The position numbers and the translations under genes are program-made. This document shows positions 10,593-20,772 of a DNA stretch of 64,000 nucleotides, one piece after another. The stretch is from Mixta theicola. GTDB lineage: Bacteria; Pseudomonadota; Gammaproteobacteria; Enterobacterales; Enterobacteriaceae. Every line of letters begins with the position of its first letter. Positions within the stretch are counted from its first letter, which is position 1. Under the pieces are notes generated by a model. The model saw only the letters and a program-made list of their open reading frames with translations, searched no databases and was not told where the DNA came from. Where the stretch lies: assembly GCF_002895925.1 (NCBI RefSeq), contig NZ_NWUO01000016.1:19929-83928 (forward strand), read 5' to 3'.

Positions 10593-11903
10593 TTATTCAA
10601 CCTCCAGTACCATTGCCGCACCCAGACCGCCAGCCGCACAGGCGGTGACCAGACCCAGACCGCCGCCACGCCGCCGCAGCTCATTCAGCGTTTGGGTAAT
10701 CATGCGCGCGCCGGTTGCGGCAAAAGGATGTCCATAGGCGATAGAGCCACCGAGAACGTTAAATTTTTCTTCGTCCACCTCTCCCAGCGCCTGGGGACGA
10801 TTAAGCACCTCGCGGGCAAAGCGCTCGTCACGAAATACTTTCAGATTAGCCAGCGTTTGCGCGGCAAACGCCTCATGCATATCAATCAGCGTAAGATCGT
10901 TTAGCGTTGCGCCCGCGCGATCCAACGCCAGCGGCGAAGCGTAAGAAGGGCCCAGCAGCATATCCTGCCAGACATCGGTAGCGGTAAAGGCGTAGCTGCG
11001 CAGATAACCCAGCGGCGTAATTCCCAGTTGGCGCGCCCGCGACTCGGTCATCAGGATAACTGCGGCAGCGCCGTCGGTAAGCGGCGTACTGTTGGCCGCC
11101 GTAACGCTGCCGTGTTGACGGTCAAAGGCGGGACGCAGCCGGGCGTAATCCTCAACGGCGCTGTTTTCACGCACGTTATTATCCTGTTGAAGAGCCGTCC
11201 GCCAGGGCGGCACCCAGGTTGTCATCACTTCATCAGTTAACTTGCCTTCCCGCCAGGCCAGCGCCGCACGCTGATGGGAGCGATGCGCCAGCGCGTCCTG
11301 CTGTTCGCGACTGATAGCATGACTTTTTGCCATCTGTTCAGCGGTATCGCCCATACGCAGGCCGGTAGAATATTCCGCCACCGCGGGCGGCACCGGCAAC
11401 AGGTCACGCGGACGCAGCTGGCTGAACAGCTTAAGCTTGTTACTCAGGGTACGGGCTTTATTGAGATCGACCAGCGTTCTGCCCAGCTTTTTGCTGACGC
11501 CAATCGGTAAAACGGATGAGGAATCGGCGCCCCCGGCGATACCGGCGCTTACGCTGCCGGCCAGCAGGCTTTCCGCCAGGTTAGCCACCGCCTGAAAGCT
11601 GGTGGCGCAGGCACGGCTGACGCTGTAGGCATCGATTTGCACGTTAAGCCCGCTGCTTAAGACAATTTCCCGCGCAATATTGGGCGCTTCGGGCATCTGG
11701 ATGACCTGCCCGAAAACCAGCTGCTCAATGATTTCCGCCGGGATTTCGCTACGGGCCATCAGTTCGCTGACCACCATCCTGCCCAGCTCGACCGCCGGGA
11801 TACCATGCAGCGCCGTTGCCTGGCGGGCAAAAGGGGTGCGAAGTCCGTGGGTAATGGCGATGCGATCGCCCTGACGCGTCAGCAAAGGAAGCGCTCTGCT
11901 CAT
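10593..11903 (-). CDS. fadI: Acetyl-CoA acyltransferase FadI
   Basis: FadI is the thiolase of the FadIJ complex, cleaving 3-ketoacyl-CoA to acetyl-CoA. Visible thiolase motifs are the nucleophile cysteine in [17 protein letters not shown] (about residue 100), [20 protein letters not shown], and the C-terminal [13 protein letters not shown] with the second catalytic cysteine. The start at 11903 ([14 protein letters not shown]) gives 436 residues, the E. coli length. It is the first gene of fadIJ with a FadR-like site 38 bp upstream. Confidence 0.96.
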   Translation of the reverse strand: MSRALPLLTRQGDRIAITHGLRTPFARQATALHGIPAVELGRMVVSELMARSEIPAEIIEQLVFGQVIQMPEAPNIAREIVLSSGLNVQIDAYSVSRACATSFQAVANLAESLLAGSVSAGIAGGADSSSVLPIGVSKKLGRTLVDLNKARTLSNKLKLFSQLRPRDLLPVPPAVAEYSTGLRMGDTAEQMAKSHAISREQQDALAHRSHQRAALAWREGKLTDEVMTTWVPPWRTALQQDNNVRENSAVEDYARLRPAFDRQHGSVTAANSTPLTDGAAAVILMTESRARQLGITPLGYLRSYAFTATDVWQDMLLGPSYASPLALDRAGATLNDLTLIDMHEAFAAQTLANLKVFRDERFAREVLNRPQALGEVDEEKFNVLGGSIAYGHPFAATGARMITQTLNELRRRGGGLGLVTACAAGGLGAAMVLEVE

Positions 11904-11941
11904 TATTCTCACCTGTTAACCGCGACCGCAGCATCATTGCC

Positions 11942-11958
11942 AAAGAGGTCAGACCTGC
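11942..11958. promoter_or_regulatory. Putative FadR operator of fadIJ
   Basis: AAAGAGGTCAGACCTGC contains the symmetric FadR core GGTCnGACC (11948-11956). FadR represses fadIJ until acyl-CoA binds it. The match and its place upstream of fadI are seen; binding is inferred from the E. coli regulon. Confidence 0.7.
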
Positions 11959-12106
11959 ACAGTGTAAGCGGTTTGTTAAAGGGTGCCAGTGGCGCGGCCA
12001 GAAAATGAGAGCAGCAACACAGTTGCCGAAAAGAAGAAATGGGAGCGGGAGCACAGCGTTTAGCCGGTAAAAATCGGCGCCGTTTTCTCTGCGCCGACGG
12101 GCAGCC

Positions 12107-12403
12107 TTAGCGCAGGCCGAGCTGGAAAATCAGGGTTTCCGCCTGGCAGCTAAAGGTAAAATCCACATCCAGACGCACGCCGTCAGGCTGATCAGTGAAC
12201 GTTGGGGTTATGAGGCAGGGTTCAGATTCAACGCCGCGCGCTTTTTCAGTTAGCGAGGCCAGCATCGCTTCTGCCTGCTGACGGTTATCAAACAGACGTG
12301 ACCAGGAGGCCGTGCAGTCGCTGTTATCCATTACGGTGCCGACATCAACGCAGCAGCAGGCCGCCGTTTCGTTAGCGCTACATTTATTTAAAGCATCACT
12401 CAT
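12107..12403 (-). CDS. yfcZ: YfcZ/YiiS family protein
   Basis: A 98-residue cysteine-rich protein of the DUF406 family. The segment DVGTVMDNSDCTASWSRLF and the C-terminus DVDFTFSCQAETLIFQLGLR closely match E. coli YfcZ, whose function is unknown. It has an N-terminal ACCCVDVG cysteine cluster. It is divergent from fadL, as in E. coli. Confidence 0.9.
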   Translation of the reverse strand: MSDALNKCSANETAACCCVDVGTVMDNSDCTASWSRLFDNRQQAEAMLASLTEKARGVESEPCLITPTFTDQPDGVRLDVDFTFSCQAETLIFQLGLR

Positions 12404-12749
12404 CGCTTTCTCCCACCAGGTTATTTATCCAGACAATATTAACTGCCCGCTATTTTACCTCGCCTTTTTATCCGCGCTAAATTATGTGAACGCAATCACG
12501 AATAATATTGATCTGGCGCAGGATTAAGCCGGGTTCTATTCAGGAAATCGGCGTTTTTTGTTAAGCGGATCTTATTTTATCGATCGCATTTGAAATATTT
12601 AAAAAACAATATTGCAACCTTCACACAGGTCGGACCTATACTGTGCGCACTGGTCTGATTTGTTCGTTGTATTTCAGCCCCTACAATCCCCGGCTCCTTG
12701 TTACTTGACGTAACAGAATTTATAAAAATTACATAATGAGGTTGTGGTC
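12404..12749. promoter_or_regulatory. yfcZ-fadL divergent intergenic region
   Basis: 346 bp without a plausible gene. AT-rich upstream part, then the paired FadR-like boxes and the fadL leader. No other recognisable element was seen. Confidence 0.6.
12625..12665. promoter_or_regulatory. Tandem FadR sites in the fadL promoter region
   Basis: Site 1 is ACAGGTCGGACCTATAC (12625-12641) with the core GGTCGGACC. Site 2 is the half-conserved ACTGGTCTGATTT starting at 12649. This two-box arrangement, including the ACCTATACT spacer, is like that of the E. coli fadL promoter, where FadR binds both. Confidence 0.8.
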
Positions 12750-14090
12750 ATGAACCATAAAAACCTGTGTGCAAAGTCAGCTTTGGCAGTTGCAGTGGCA
12801 ATCGCTTCCTCAAATCTTTATGCAGCGGGCTTTCAGCTCAATGAATTCTCCTCGATTGGTTTGGGCCGTTCTTATTCTGGCGAGGGTGCCATGGGCGATA
12901 CGGCAGCATCCGCCAGCCGTAACCCAGCGACGATGGCGTTAATGGATCGTCCGATGTTTTCTATCGGCGCCGTATTTATCGATCCCGACGTGAATATTGA
13001 TGGCGACAGCGGTGCGGGTAATAGCCTGAAGGCTAATAATATCGCCCCAACGCAGTGGGTACCTGATGTTCATTACGTGCAGCCTATTAACGATCAGTGG
13101 TGGGTGGGCGCTTCCGCAACCACTAATTACGGCCTGGCAACCGAATTTAATAATGACTATGCGGCTGGCGCTTTCGGCGGCAAAACCGATCTGCTGACCA
13201 CTAACCTTAACCTCAGCACCGCCTGGCGCATGAATCAGCACTTCAGCTTCGGCGTCGGTTTCGATGCGGTGTATGCCCGGGCGAAAATTGAACGCTATAT
13301 GGGCGAATATGGCGGCCTGCTGCCTGCTGCCGGTCTGCCAGCCGCCGCTGCGGATACGCAGATTGCGCACCTGAAAGGCGATGAATGGGGCTACGGCTGG
13401 AACGCCGGTATTTTGTATGAAGTGGATGAAAACAACCGCTTCGGCCTGACCTACCGTTCCGAAGTGAAAATCGACTTTAACGGCGACTACAAAAGCTCGA
13501 TTCCTGCCCAGTTAAATCCGGTTATTGGCGGACTGGGAATGGATCTGCCTTACGGCACCAGCGGCAATACTATTCCGGGCGCGCTGACCCTGAACCTGCC
13601 GGAAATGTGGGAAATCTCAGGCTATCATAAAGTCGCTCCGCAGTGGGCGGTGCACTATAGCCTGGCCTACACCAGCTGGAGCCAGTTCCAAGAGCTCAAA
13701 GCCACCGGCAACAACAGCCAGGAGCTGTTCTATAAGGATGAAAGCTATCGCGATGCCTACCGCATTGCGCTCGGCACCACTTACTTCTATGACGAACACT
13801 GGACCTTCCGCACCGGTATCGCCTTTGATGACAGCCCGGTTCCGGCCGACAAACGCTCCATCTCGATTCCGGACCAGGATCGTCTGTGGCTAAGCGCCGG
13901 CGCGTCGTATGCCTTTAATGAAAACGCGTCGGTAGACGTTGGCGTTTCTTATATGCACGGCCAGAAAGTCACGGTGCATGAGGGTATCGATCCGGTAGCC
14001 ACCGCGCGCAACGGAACCGCTACGCCTTACGAGTTTGATTCAGAGGGCAAAGCCTGGCTGTACGGCGCCAGCTTTAACTACCGTTTCTGA
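12750..14090 (+). CDS. fadL: Outer membrane long-chain fatty acid transporter FadL
   Basis: FadL is a 14-stranded beta-barrel that lets long-chain fatty acids cross the outer membrane. The product has a signal peptide (cut after NLYA, mature protein [21 protein letters not shown]), the NPA sequence of the hatch region (SRNPATMAL), and ends in a beta-signal with terminal phenylalanine (GASFNYRF). It is 446 residues long. ATG 12750 is preferred over the GTG at 12744 because it gives a normal signal peptide. Regulation by FadR is indicated upstream. Confidence 0.96.
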   Translation: MNHKNLCAKSALAVAVAIASSNLYAAGFQLNEFSSIGLGRSYSGEGAMGDTAASASRNPATMALMDRPMFSIGAVFIDPDVNIDGDSGAGNSLKANNIAPTQWVPDVHYVQPINDQWWVGASATTNYGLATEFNNDYAAGAFGGKTDLLTTNLNLSTAWRMNQHFSFGVGFDAVYARAKIERYMGEYGGLLPAAGLPAAAADTQIAHLKGDEWGYGWNAGILYEVDENNRFGLTYRSEVKIDFNGDYKSSIPAQLNPVIGGLGMDLPYGTSGNTIPGALTLNLPEMWEISGYHKVAPQWAVHYSLAYTSWSQFQELKATGNNSQELFYKDESYRDAYRIALGTTYFYDEHWTFRTGIAFDDSPVPADKRSISIPDQDRLWLSAGASYAFNENASVDVGVSYMHGQKVTVHEGIDPVATARNGTATPYEFDSEGKAWLYGASFNYRF

Positions 14091-14101
14091 TAGCCAGCTA
14101 A

Positions 14102-14126
14102 AGAGGCGGGAATATCCCGCCTTTAT
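14102..14126 (+). terminator. Hairpin terminator after fadL
   Basis: The stem AGGCGGGA-ATA-TCCCGCCTTTAT lies 12 bp after the fadL stop. The T tract is short. The same 21 bp recur at 14277-14297 on the other side of the structured repeat. Confidence 0.7.
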
Positions 14127-14132
14127 GGCACC

Positions 14133-14253
14133 GAACTTAAGGCGCGGGGCGTCCGGGCAGAAGAGTAAAGCGTCCCGCGCCAGGGAAGGCGCGGGCCGAG
14201 CTGTCAGGAATGACGTTTTTTGCGTCTTTACGATCGGCCCGGACGCCCTGCGC
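14133..14253. repeat. 121-bp dispersed structured intergenic element, copy B
   Basis: Second copy of the element at 2296-2416, same length and orientation. The internal part is almost identical, while the outer arms differ from copy A at positions that keep pairing (for example GGCGTCC with GGACGCC here, GGAGTCC with GGGCTCC there). It lies between two copies of a 21-bp terminator hairpin. Confidence 0.75.
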
Positions 14254-14272
14254 ATGCACCAACAGTGTTATA

Positions 14273-14300
14273 AAAAAGGCGGGAATATCCCGCCTTTTTT
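14273..14300. terminator. Bidirectional terminator between fadL and mlaA
   Basis: AAAAAAGGCGGGA-ATA-TCCCGCCTTTTTT, a stem with A and T tracts on both sides, 8 bp from the mlaA stop. It should end both fadL read-through and mlaA transcription. Confidence 0.85.
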
Positions 14301-14308
14301 CTGTGCCG

Positions 14309-15070
14309 TTACTCGGCGTCTATCTCATTCAGATCGCCCTGAATCGCCTGGGCGTTAGGGTTCTCCTCCGGCTTCAGCTTGCCGCCGTTGGCCAGGAAGT
14401 CATGACGCTGGAAGTAAGCGTTACGTATGAAGGCGTAAGGATCGCTGGTGTTACGCAAAATAGCATCGGAATCCAGCAGCTGTGCTCGCGTTTCCACGCC
14501 TTCCAGTACCCATTTTCCGGCGGTCATCGGCCAGCTTAGCCAGCTCAGCACCGGATAAAACGTATCAAGATAGTCACCGCCATCCTCACGCGGCGTAACG
14601 CTGCCGTAGCCCGGCAGCACCACATAAGGACCATAGCCGACGCCCCAGTTGCCCAGCGTGCCGCCAAAGCGCGGCGGCTCTTCACGCGCCAGTTTATCGT
14701 TCGCCATGCCGGCGACGTCGATAAAACCACCCAGCCCCAGCACGGTATTCAGGAAGAAACGGTTAAAATGAATCATGCCGCGATAGGGATCGCCGCGCAG
14801 GAATGAGTTCACCATAGCCGCCGGCTCATCCAGGTTGCCGAGGAAATTACTGATGCCGGTGCGCGCGGGAACCGGCAAATAGTCGCGCCAGGCTACCGCT
14901 ACCGGGCGCAGCACATAAGGATCCAGCACGTTGTAGTTGAAATCAAACATCGTGCGGTTAAAACCTTCCAGCGGATCGGAACGCCCCTGCGGTTCATCGC
15001 TATGTTGTGAACTGGCGCAGCCTGCTAACAAAATGCTTGCCAGCGCCAACCCCGACAGGCGGTAGTTCAT
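14309..15070 (-). CDS. mlaA: Phospholipid-binding lipoprotein MlaA
   Basis: MlaA (VacJ) is the outer-membrane lipoprotein that removes misplaced phospholipids from the outer leaflet with OmpC/F and hands them to MlaC. A lipoprotein signal with lipobox LLAGC (Cys18) is followed by DPLEGFNRTMFDFNYNVLDPYVLRPVA, the family hallmark, and LGNWGVGYGPYVVLPGYGSVTPRE. The length, 253 residues, is normal. The gene is convergent with fadL, as in E. coli. Confidence 0.95.
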   Translation of the reverse strand: MNYRLSGLALASILLAGCASSQHSDEPQGRSDPLEGFNRTMFDFNYNVLDPYVLRPVAVAWRDYLPVPARTGISNFLGNLDEPAAMVNSFLRGDPYRGMIHFNRFFLNTVLGLGGFIDVAGMANDKLAREEPPRFGGTLGNWGVGYGPYVVLPGYGSVTPREDGGDYLDTFYPVLSWLSWPMTAGKWVLEGVETRAQLLDSDAILRNTSDPYAFIRNAYFQRHDFLANGGKLKPEENPNAQAIQGDLNEIDAE

Positions 15071-15104
15071 AATTTTCTCCCTGTATAATTAATGGCTTAC
15101 CGCT

Positions 15105-16319
15105 TCAGGGCTGCTGTTGATTAATTTCAACAGTAAGATGCTGATGACCATCAAAAGGCGTTAACGCACTCTCGCCGAACCAGTCGCCGGACCGGGGAGT
15201 TGCGCTGCCGTCACGCGCAATGCGCACGCGAACTTTAACCTGATGCTGCGCCGAAAGCAGACGATCCGGCATCATGGCATTGCTGTCATCCAGCGTCAGC
15301 GATAGCGGAAAATGACTCAGCGGCAGTTTCTTCACTGCCACCGGAACCGGTGAAACACCATCGGAAACAGAAATATACATGACTCCGTCCGGCGGTAACA
15401 TTTTTTCTACAGGCGCCGCCAGCGTTATGCTGAGGGACAGCTGGCTGCTTTGCAGCCCGGCGGCGGTTTTCGCCTGCTGAATGCTGCGCTGCACCTGCGC
15501 TATCCGCGGGTCGTTTGTCGGCAGCTGCGTTAGCATGGTTTGCCAGGCTTCAATCGCCCGCGGGTACTGTTGCTGCTCAAAAGCATTAAAGGCGACCAGG
15601 CTCAGCAGACGCAGATTCGCTGGATCGTGCCGTTGCATGGCGTTCAGCATCGCCTGCGCTTCACGGTTATCCTGCGGATCGCTGGAGCGGGTCAGCACTT
15701 CAGCATAGCTGAGTTTTATCTCTTCGTTATCCGGCGCCAGCTGCAACGCGCGCTGAAACGCCTCAATGGCGGTATCGCGGTTATTCAATACCATGCCGAT
15801 ACGCCCAAGGATCAGCCAGTCATGCAGCTGACTGCCATCCTGCTGAAGCGCCGTGCGTAGCCCCAGTCCCAGGCGCGCCAGCTCCTCCAGCGTCAGCGGC
15901 TTCGCCTGCGGGTCCAGCAGACGCGCGCGCAGCGTGGGATAATCATCCTGCACCTGCTGCCAGGCGATCAGGCCCGGCAGACCGCCGGTTTTCAGGTAAC
16001 AGCCCAGGCTGATAGCCACCAGCAACAGCGCGCCAGGCAGCAGCGCCCAGCGGCTTAACGGACGCGCCGGCGTTGGCGAGGAGGAAGTGGGAATATCGGT
16101 CAGCAGGGTTTGCTGCAGCTCCTGTACCATCGGCTGACGAGCGGCAATAACGCCCTGCGCCTCATCCTGATCCAGCTCGTTTAACCGCTGCCGGTAAAAA
16201 ATTTTATTTAACGTATCCCGATCGACAGGCGACTGGCGGTCGCTGCGCCAGCCCGCCGTTAACAGTAACAACAGTGCGGCCAGCAGCAGACCGGTAAGCG
16301 TTATCCAAAAAAGAGTCAT
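15105..16319 (-). CDS. ccmI: Cytochrome c biogenesis protein CcmI (TPR)
   Basis: CcmI binds apocytochrome c and presents it to the CcmF/H haem ligation machine. The 404-residue product has an N-terminal membrane segment (FWITLTGLLLAALLLLLTAGW), a cytoplasmic loop with the typical FYRQRLNELDQDEAQGVI, a second membrane segment (about residue 95), then TPR-type helices (GRIGMVLNNRDTAIEAFQRALQLAPDNEEIKLSYAEVL). In E. coli this part is fused to CcmH; here it is separate. It overlaps ccmH by 4 bp and is the last gene of the ccm operon. Confidence 0.92.
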   Translation of the reverse strand: MTLFWITLTGLLLAALLLLLTAGWRSDRQSPVDRDTLNKIFYRQRLNELDQDEAQGVIAARQPMVQELQQTLLTDIPTSSSPTPARPLSRWALLPGALLLVAISLGCYLKTGGLPGLIAWQQVQDDYPTLRARLLDPQAKPLTLEELARLGLGLRTALQQDGSQLHDWLILGRIGMVLNNRDTAIEAFQRALQLAPDNEEIKLSYAEVLTRSSDPQDNREAQAMLNAMQRHDPANLRLLSLVAFNAFEQQQYPRAIEAWQTMLTQLPTNDPRIAQVQRSIQQAKTAAGLQSSQLSLSITLAAPVEKMLPPDGVMYISVSDGVSPVPVAVKKLPLSHFPLSLTLDDSNAMMPDRLLSAQHQVKVRVRIARDGSATPRSGDWFGESALTPFDGHQHLTVEINQQQP

Positions 16320-16777
16320 GACGATTTCCTGTCATCTTTCAGCAGCGCGTCGAGGCGCTGTTGCTCATCCGCATCCAGCCGCTCGACGGCGACCGGCTGA
16401 CGGCGGCTGCGTAAAAAAATCACCAGCGCCCCCGCGATAATAAACAGCAGCGGACCCGCCCACAGGATCAGCGTTGACGGCGTAACCGGCGGCTGATAGG
16501 TGACGAAATTGCCGTAGCGGTCGATCATATATTGCGTAATCTGATCTTCGTCCTGTCCCTGCTTCAGCAGCTGATAAACCTTCAGGCGCATATCCGCCGC
16601 GATCATCGCATTAGAGTCGGCAATGCTGTTATTTTGACATTTCGGGCAGCGCAGCGAGGCGGTTAGCTCGCGGTACTGCTGCTCCTGAGCGGCAGAATCA
16701 AATTGCCAGGTTTCGATCGCCGCCAGCGCGCTCAGGCTGAATAACAGCCCCGCCAGCAACATTATCAGCTGCTTCAT
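16316..16777 (-). CDS. ccmH: Cytochrome c maturation protein CcmH
   Basis: CcmH is a periplasm-facing thiol oxidoreductase that reduces or holds apocytochrome c CXXCH cysteines. It shows a signal peptide, the LRCPKCQNNSIADSNA motif (LRCxxC active site), and one C-terminal membrane segment (LILWAGPLLFIIAGALVIFL). At 153 residues it is the short, non-fused form. The start and stop codons overlap those of ccmG and ccmI. Confidence 0.95.
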   Translation of the reverse strand: MKQLIMLLAGLLFSLSALAAIETWQFDSAAQEQQYRELTASLRCPKCQNNSIADSNAMIAADMRLKVYQLLKQGQDEDQITQYMIDRYGNFVTYQPPVTPSTLILWAGPLLFIIAGALVIFLRSRRQPVAVERLDADEQQRLDALLKDDRKSS

Positions 16778-17331
16778 TGTGCCGCCTCCCTGCTATATTT
16801 TTGCCACAGCGGCGCAACTTCCCGCTGCCAGACCTGCGCGTTAAGATCGCCCGCATGGCGATAACGAATAATCCCCTGCCCGTCGATCAGAAACGTTTCC
16901 GGCGCGCCATAAACCCCCAGATCCAGCCCAAGCATGCCGCTGCCGTCATACAGACTAAGCGCGTAAGGGTTTCCCAGGGTGTTTAGCCAGCTCACCGCTT
17001 TTGCGCGATCGTCCTTATAATTCAGCCCGACCACGCGCACGCCCTGCTCCGCCAGCCGGTTCAGGTACTGATGCTCGGCGCGACAGGTGGGACACCAGGT
17101 CGCCCAGACGTTCAGCAGCAGCGGCTTGCCATCCGCCAGCGCCGCCTGATCGTAAACCTTACCCGGACTCTCAAGCGACTCCAGCTTAAACAGCGGCACC
17201 GGCTTACCGATCAACGCCGATTCCAGCCGCGTCGGATCGTCACCGCCGGCGTTGCGCGTCAGCTGCCACATCAGCGCCAGCGCCAGCAGCAAAAACAGGA
17301 TCAGCGGAATATAAAAAATTTTCTTGTTCAT
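16774..17331 (-). CDS. ccmG: Thiol:disulfide interchange protein CcmG/DsbE
   Basis: A membrane-anchored thioredoxin-like reductase working on apocytochrome c in the periplasm. The N-terminal anchor (FYIPLILFLLLALALMWQL) precedes the active site NVWATWCPTCRAEH and the conserved VYGAPETFLIDGQGIIRYRHAG stretch. It has 185 residues, the family length, and sits between ccmF and ccmH with 4-bp overlaps. Confidence 0.95.
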   Translation of the reverse strand: MNKKIFYIPLILFLLLALALMWQLTRNAGGDDPTRLESALIGKPVPLFKLESLESPGKVYDQAALADGKPLLLNVWATWCPTCRAEHQYLNRLAEQGVRVVGLNYKDDRAKAVSWLNTLGNPYALSLYDGSGMLGLDLGVYGAPETFLIDGQGIIRYRHAGDLNAQVWQREVAPLWQKYSREAAQ

Positions 17332-19283
17332 ATCAGCTCCCGTTGCGCTTTTTTACGGCTGCGATAACGCGGATCGAGCAGACAAAGCAGGCCGCCGAAG
17401 GCCATAAACAGGCCGCCGTACCATATCCAGCGCACAAAAGGTTTGTAATAAATACGTACTGCCCAGGAGCCGTCGTCCAGTTCCTCGCCGAGCGCGGCGT
17501 ACAGATCGCGCGTCAGGCCGCCATCGATCGCCGCCTCGGTCATCATACTGCGCGCCACGCTGTAGTAGCGCTTTTCCGCCCGCAGCGTCGCTTCCGGCCT
17601 GCCGTCACGCGTGACATCGATAATCGCCGCGCCGCCGCTGTAGTTAGGGCCGTTCAGTTCACGCACGTCGCGAAAGACGAAGTGATAATGATGAATATCA
17701 GCGCTGTCGCCCGCTTTCATGCGCACGTCGCGCTCAACGCTGTAATTCTGGCTAAAGGCAATGCCGATCACCGTAACCGCGACGCCCAAATGCCCCAGCA
17801 CCATGCCCCAGTGGCTACGGGAGAGATGCCTGAGGCCACGCAGCAGGCTATGGCGATGCGTGGCGCGCTCATGCAGCTCCAGCAGCGTTAAAATAATCAC
17901 CCACAGCGCCATCATCAGCCCGACCACCGTCATCGCCTCGATGCGATCCTGCATCAGCCACGGCAGGATTATCGACAGCAGCAGCGTTGCCAACAGCGCC
18001 AGCGCCAGCCGCTTCCAGAGCTTTTGCGGTTCATCGCGTCGCCAGCGCACCAGTGGGCCGATGCCCAGCAGCAGCGCAAAGGGCGCCATCAGCCAGGTAA
18101 ACATAGTATTAAAAAAGGGTTCGCCGATAGAGATGGTGCCCAGCCCCAGCTGTTTATGCACCAGCGGCAGCAGCGTTCCCAACAGCACCACCAGCATTCC
18201 GGCAATCAACAGCACGTTGTTGCCCAGCAGGAAAGATTCACGCGACCAGAAGTCGTTTTGTACCCGGCTGCGCACCCGCCCGCCTTTAACCGCATACAGC
18301 AACAGCGAGCTGCCGATAACGATCACCAGGAAAGCGAGGATAAACATGCCGCGCGCCGGATCGGAGGCAAAAGCATGCACCGAAACCAGCACGCCGGAGC
18401 GCACCAGAAACGTGCCCAACAGGCTGAGGGAAAAGGCGGCAATCGCCAGCAGTACGGTCCAGGCTTTAAAGGCGCCGCGCTTTTCCGTTACCGCCAGCGA
18501 GTGAATCAACGCCGTACCAGCCAGCCACGGCATAAAGGAGGCGTTTTCAACCGGATCCCAAAACCACCAGCCGCCCCAACCCAGCTCGTAATAAGCCCAG
18601 GCGGAGCCCAATACGATGCCAATGGTCAGGAACAGCCACGCGGCTAACGTCCACGGTCGCGACCAGCGCGCCCAGGCTGTATCCAGTCGGCCAGCCATCA
18701 GCGAAGCGATAGCAAAAGCAAAGGCGACGGAAAAACCGACGTAGCCCATATAGAGCAGCGGCGGATGGAAAATCAGTCCAATGTCCTGCAGCATCGGATT
18801 CAGATCGTGGCCGTCAATGGGATAATCCGGCAGCGTACGGGCAAAGGGGTTGGAAGTGAAAATGATAAACAGCAGAAAGCCGAAGTTAATCATACCCATA
18901 ACCGCCAGCACGCGCGCTATCGCATCCTGCGGCATACCACGGCTAAAAATTGCCACCGCCAGCGTCCAGCCGCTGAGCATCAATACCCATAACAGCAGCG
19001 ATCCCTCATGCGCTCCCCAGGTGGCGGCGATGCGGTAATAAAGCGGCAGCTGGCTGTTAGAGTTGCTGACGACGTAGGCCACGGTAAAGTCGTTAACGAT
19101 AAAGGCATTCACCAGCAGCAAAAAGCTGCCCGCCACGCAGAAGAACAAGCCAAAGGCGAGCGGTCGCGCCAGTCCCATTAGCCTGCCATCCTGACGCGCT
19201 GCGCCCCACAGTGGATAGAGGCTCAGCAGCAGCGCCAGCGCCAGACCAAGGCAGAGCAGAAAGTGGCCTATTTCCGGCATCAT
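17328..19283 (-). CDS. ccmF: Haem lyase subunit CcmF
   Basis: CcmF attaches haem to apocytochrome c. It is a 651-residue protein with about 15 membrane segments, the tryptophan-rich WWD signature [20 protein letters not shown], and conserved haem-ligand histidine regions such as HPPLLYMGY and [11 protein letters not shown]. The start overlaps the ccmE stop. The length is close to that of E. coli CcmF (647). Confidence 0.96.
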   Translation of the reverse strand: MMPEIGHFLLCLGLALALLLSLYPLWGAARQDGRLMGLARPLAFGLFFCVAGSFLLLVNAFIVNDFTVAYVVSNSNSQLPLYYRIAATWGAHEGSLLLWVLMLSGWTLAVAIFSRGMPQDAIARVLAVMGMINFGFLLFIIFTSNPFARTLPDYPIDGHDLNPMLQDIGLIFHPPLLYMGYVGFSVAFAFAIASLMAGRLDTAWARWSRPWTLAAWLFLTIGIVLGSAWAYYELGWGGWWFWDPVENASFMPWLAGTALIHSLAVTEKRGAFKAWTVLLAIAAFSLSLLGTFLVRSGVLVSVHAFASDPARGMFILAFLVIVIGSSLLLYAVKGGRVRSRVQNDFWSRESFLLGNNVLLIAGMLVVLLGTLLPLVHKQLGLGTISIGEPFFNTMFTWLMAPFALLLGIGPLVRWRRDEPQKLWKRLALALLATLLLSIILPWLMQDRIEAMTVVGLMMALWVIILTLLELHERATHRHSLLRGLRHLSRSHWGMVLGHLGVAVTVIGIAFSQNYSVERDVRMKAGDSADIHHYHFVFRDVRELNGPNYSGGAAIIDVTRDGRPEATLRAEKRYYSVARSMMTEAAIDGGLTRDLYAALGEELDDGSWAVRIYYKPFVRWIWYGGLFMAFGGLLCLLDPRYRSRKKAQRELI

Positions 19284-19762
19284 GAGCGATCACCCTGCGG
19301 CAGCGCTGCCGCTGTTCCCTGATGGTTTTTGTTCATCGCATCGGTGATTTCCGGCGGGGTATATTTTTCGTCGTGCTTCGCCAGCACTTCTTTCGCCTGA
19401 ATCAGGTTGCCCGCCTGCAGTTCGCCCTGCGCCACCACGCCCTGCCCTTCCCGGAACAGATCGGGCAGGATACCTTCATAGCTGACGTTAACCACGCCCT
19501 TTGCGTCATACAGTTTGAAAGAGACGCGCAGCGTTTTTTCATCTCGCTTAACGCTGCCGGGCATGACCATTCCGCCAACGCGCAGCCGCTGGCCAGCTTC
19601 CGGCAGAGTATGCGCTTCGCCCTTGCCATACAGAATTTCGCTGGGGGTATAAAACAGATCGATATTAGAGCGCAGCGCATACATGACTAATGCTGTTGCC
19701 AGGCTCAGGCCAACCAGAATCGCCACGACGACATAGAGGCGGTTTTTACGACGGGTATTCAC
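19280..19762 (-). CDS. ccmE: Haem chaperone CcmE
   Basis: CcmE binds haem covalently through a histidine and carries it to CcmF. The product has one N-terminal membrane anchor, the OB-fold core ([30 protein letters not shown]), and the haem-binding HxxxY motif in [12 protein letters not shown]. It has 160 residues. One base separates it from ccmD. Confidence 0.95.
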   Translation of the reverse strand: MNTRRKNRLYVVVAILVGLSLATALVMYALRSNIDLFYTPSEILYGKGEAHTLPEAGQRLRVGGMVMPGSVKRDEKTLRVSFKLYDAKGVVNVSYEGILPDLFREGQGVVAQGELQAGNLIQAKEVLAKHDEKYTPPEITDAMNKNHQGTAAALPQGDRS

Positions 19763-19763
19763 A

Positions 19764-19991
19764 TTACTCTCCTGCCGCTTCGCTGGCGGCCTGTTTCATT
19801 TTTGCCGCCCTGATGCGACGTTCACGCGCCTGATACTGTTGGACGCTTTTTAACAGCTGGCGGCGCTGCCATAAGATATGCCCCACCAGCGCCGCCAGCG
19901 ACAGTAGCGTAAAGCTCACCGCCAGCCAGACATAAAAGCCGTAGCCGCCCATGGCCAGAAAATCGTGCCAGGTAGAAAATGCAGGCGTCAT
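19764..19991 (-). CDS. ccmD: Haem exporter protein CcmD
   Basis: A small (75-residue) single-span membrane protein that helps release holo-CcmE from the CcmABC complex. It shows the typical [23 protein letters not shown] segment followed by a basic tail ([22 protein letters not shown]). Position between ccmC and ccmE supports the call. Confidence 0.92.
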   Translation of the reverse strand: MTPAFSTWHDFLAMGGYGFYVWLAVSFTLLSLAALVGHILWQRRQLLKSVQQYQARERRIRAAKMKQAASEAAGE

Positions 19992-20731
19992 GCGGAACGT
20001 CCTCCTTTATTCACCAGTGCGGCGACCCAGGGACGATGACGTTCGCTCAATAAGATCAAATTGCGCAGCCGCATCAGCGTCAGGGTAATAAACAACAACA
20101 GATAACCGATAATCGACCAGCGCAGCGGTACGCGCATCTCTGGCGCAATCGCCTGCTGTAACATGCCGGACGATCCCTGGTGCAGGGTATTCCACCACTG
20201 CACGGAGAAATGAATGATGGGGATATTCACCACGCCCACCAGGATTAAAATACTGGCGGCGCGCCCGGCGAGACGTCGGTCATCAAAGGCGTTGTACAGG
20301 GCGATAACGCCCATATAGAGGAACAGCAGCACCAGCTCCGAGGTTAACCGCGCGTCCCAGATCCACCAGGTGCCCCACATCGGTTTACCCCAGGCCGATC
20401 CGGTGATCAGGGCAATAAAGGTGAAGATAGCGCCAACCGGCGCCATCGCGGCCGCGGCTAAATCAGCCATTTTCATCTGCCACACCAGGCCGGTAAAAGC
20501 GGCGACGGCCATTGCGCTGTAGATGCCCATCGACCAGATTGCGGCCGGCACGTGGATATAGATGATGCGATAGCTCTCTCCCTGCTGATAATCTGCCGGC
20601 GCGAAACCAAATCCCCAGCTCCAGCCGATAAACAGCGCCACGGTCGCCAGCAGCGCAAAACCCGGCACCAGGCGACCACTAAACTGATAAAGCCGTTCAG
20701 GCTTCGCCAGCTGATGTATCCATTTCCACAT
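19988..20731 (-). CDS. ccmC: Haem transporter CcmC
   Basis: CcmC transfers haem to CcmE. The six-span, 247-residue protein carries the WWD signature WGTWWIWDARLTSELVLLFLY and the flanking histidines (YIHVPAAIWSMG, IIHFSVQWWNTLHQG). It overlaps ccmD by 4 bp and follows ccmB by 41 bp, the only real gap in the operon. Confidence 0.95.
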   Translation of the reverse strand: MWKWIHQLAKPERLYQFSGRLVPGFALLATVALFIGWSWGFGFAPADYQQGESYRIIYIHVPAAIWSMGIYSAMAVAAFTGLVWQMKMADLAAAAMAPVGAIFTFIALITGSAWGKPMWGTWWIWDARLTSELVLLFLYMGVIALYNAFDDRRLAGRAASILILVGVVNIPIIHFSVQWWNTLHQGSSGMLQQAIAPEMRVPLRWSIIGYLLLFITLTLMRLRNLILLSERHRPWVAALVNKGGRSA

Positions 20732-20772
20732 TGTTATTGCTCACGGTAAAAATATAAATCGATAGCCATGTC

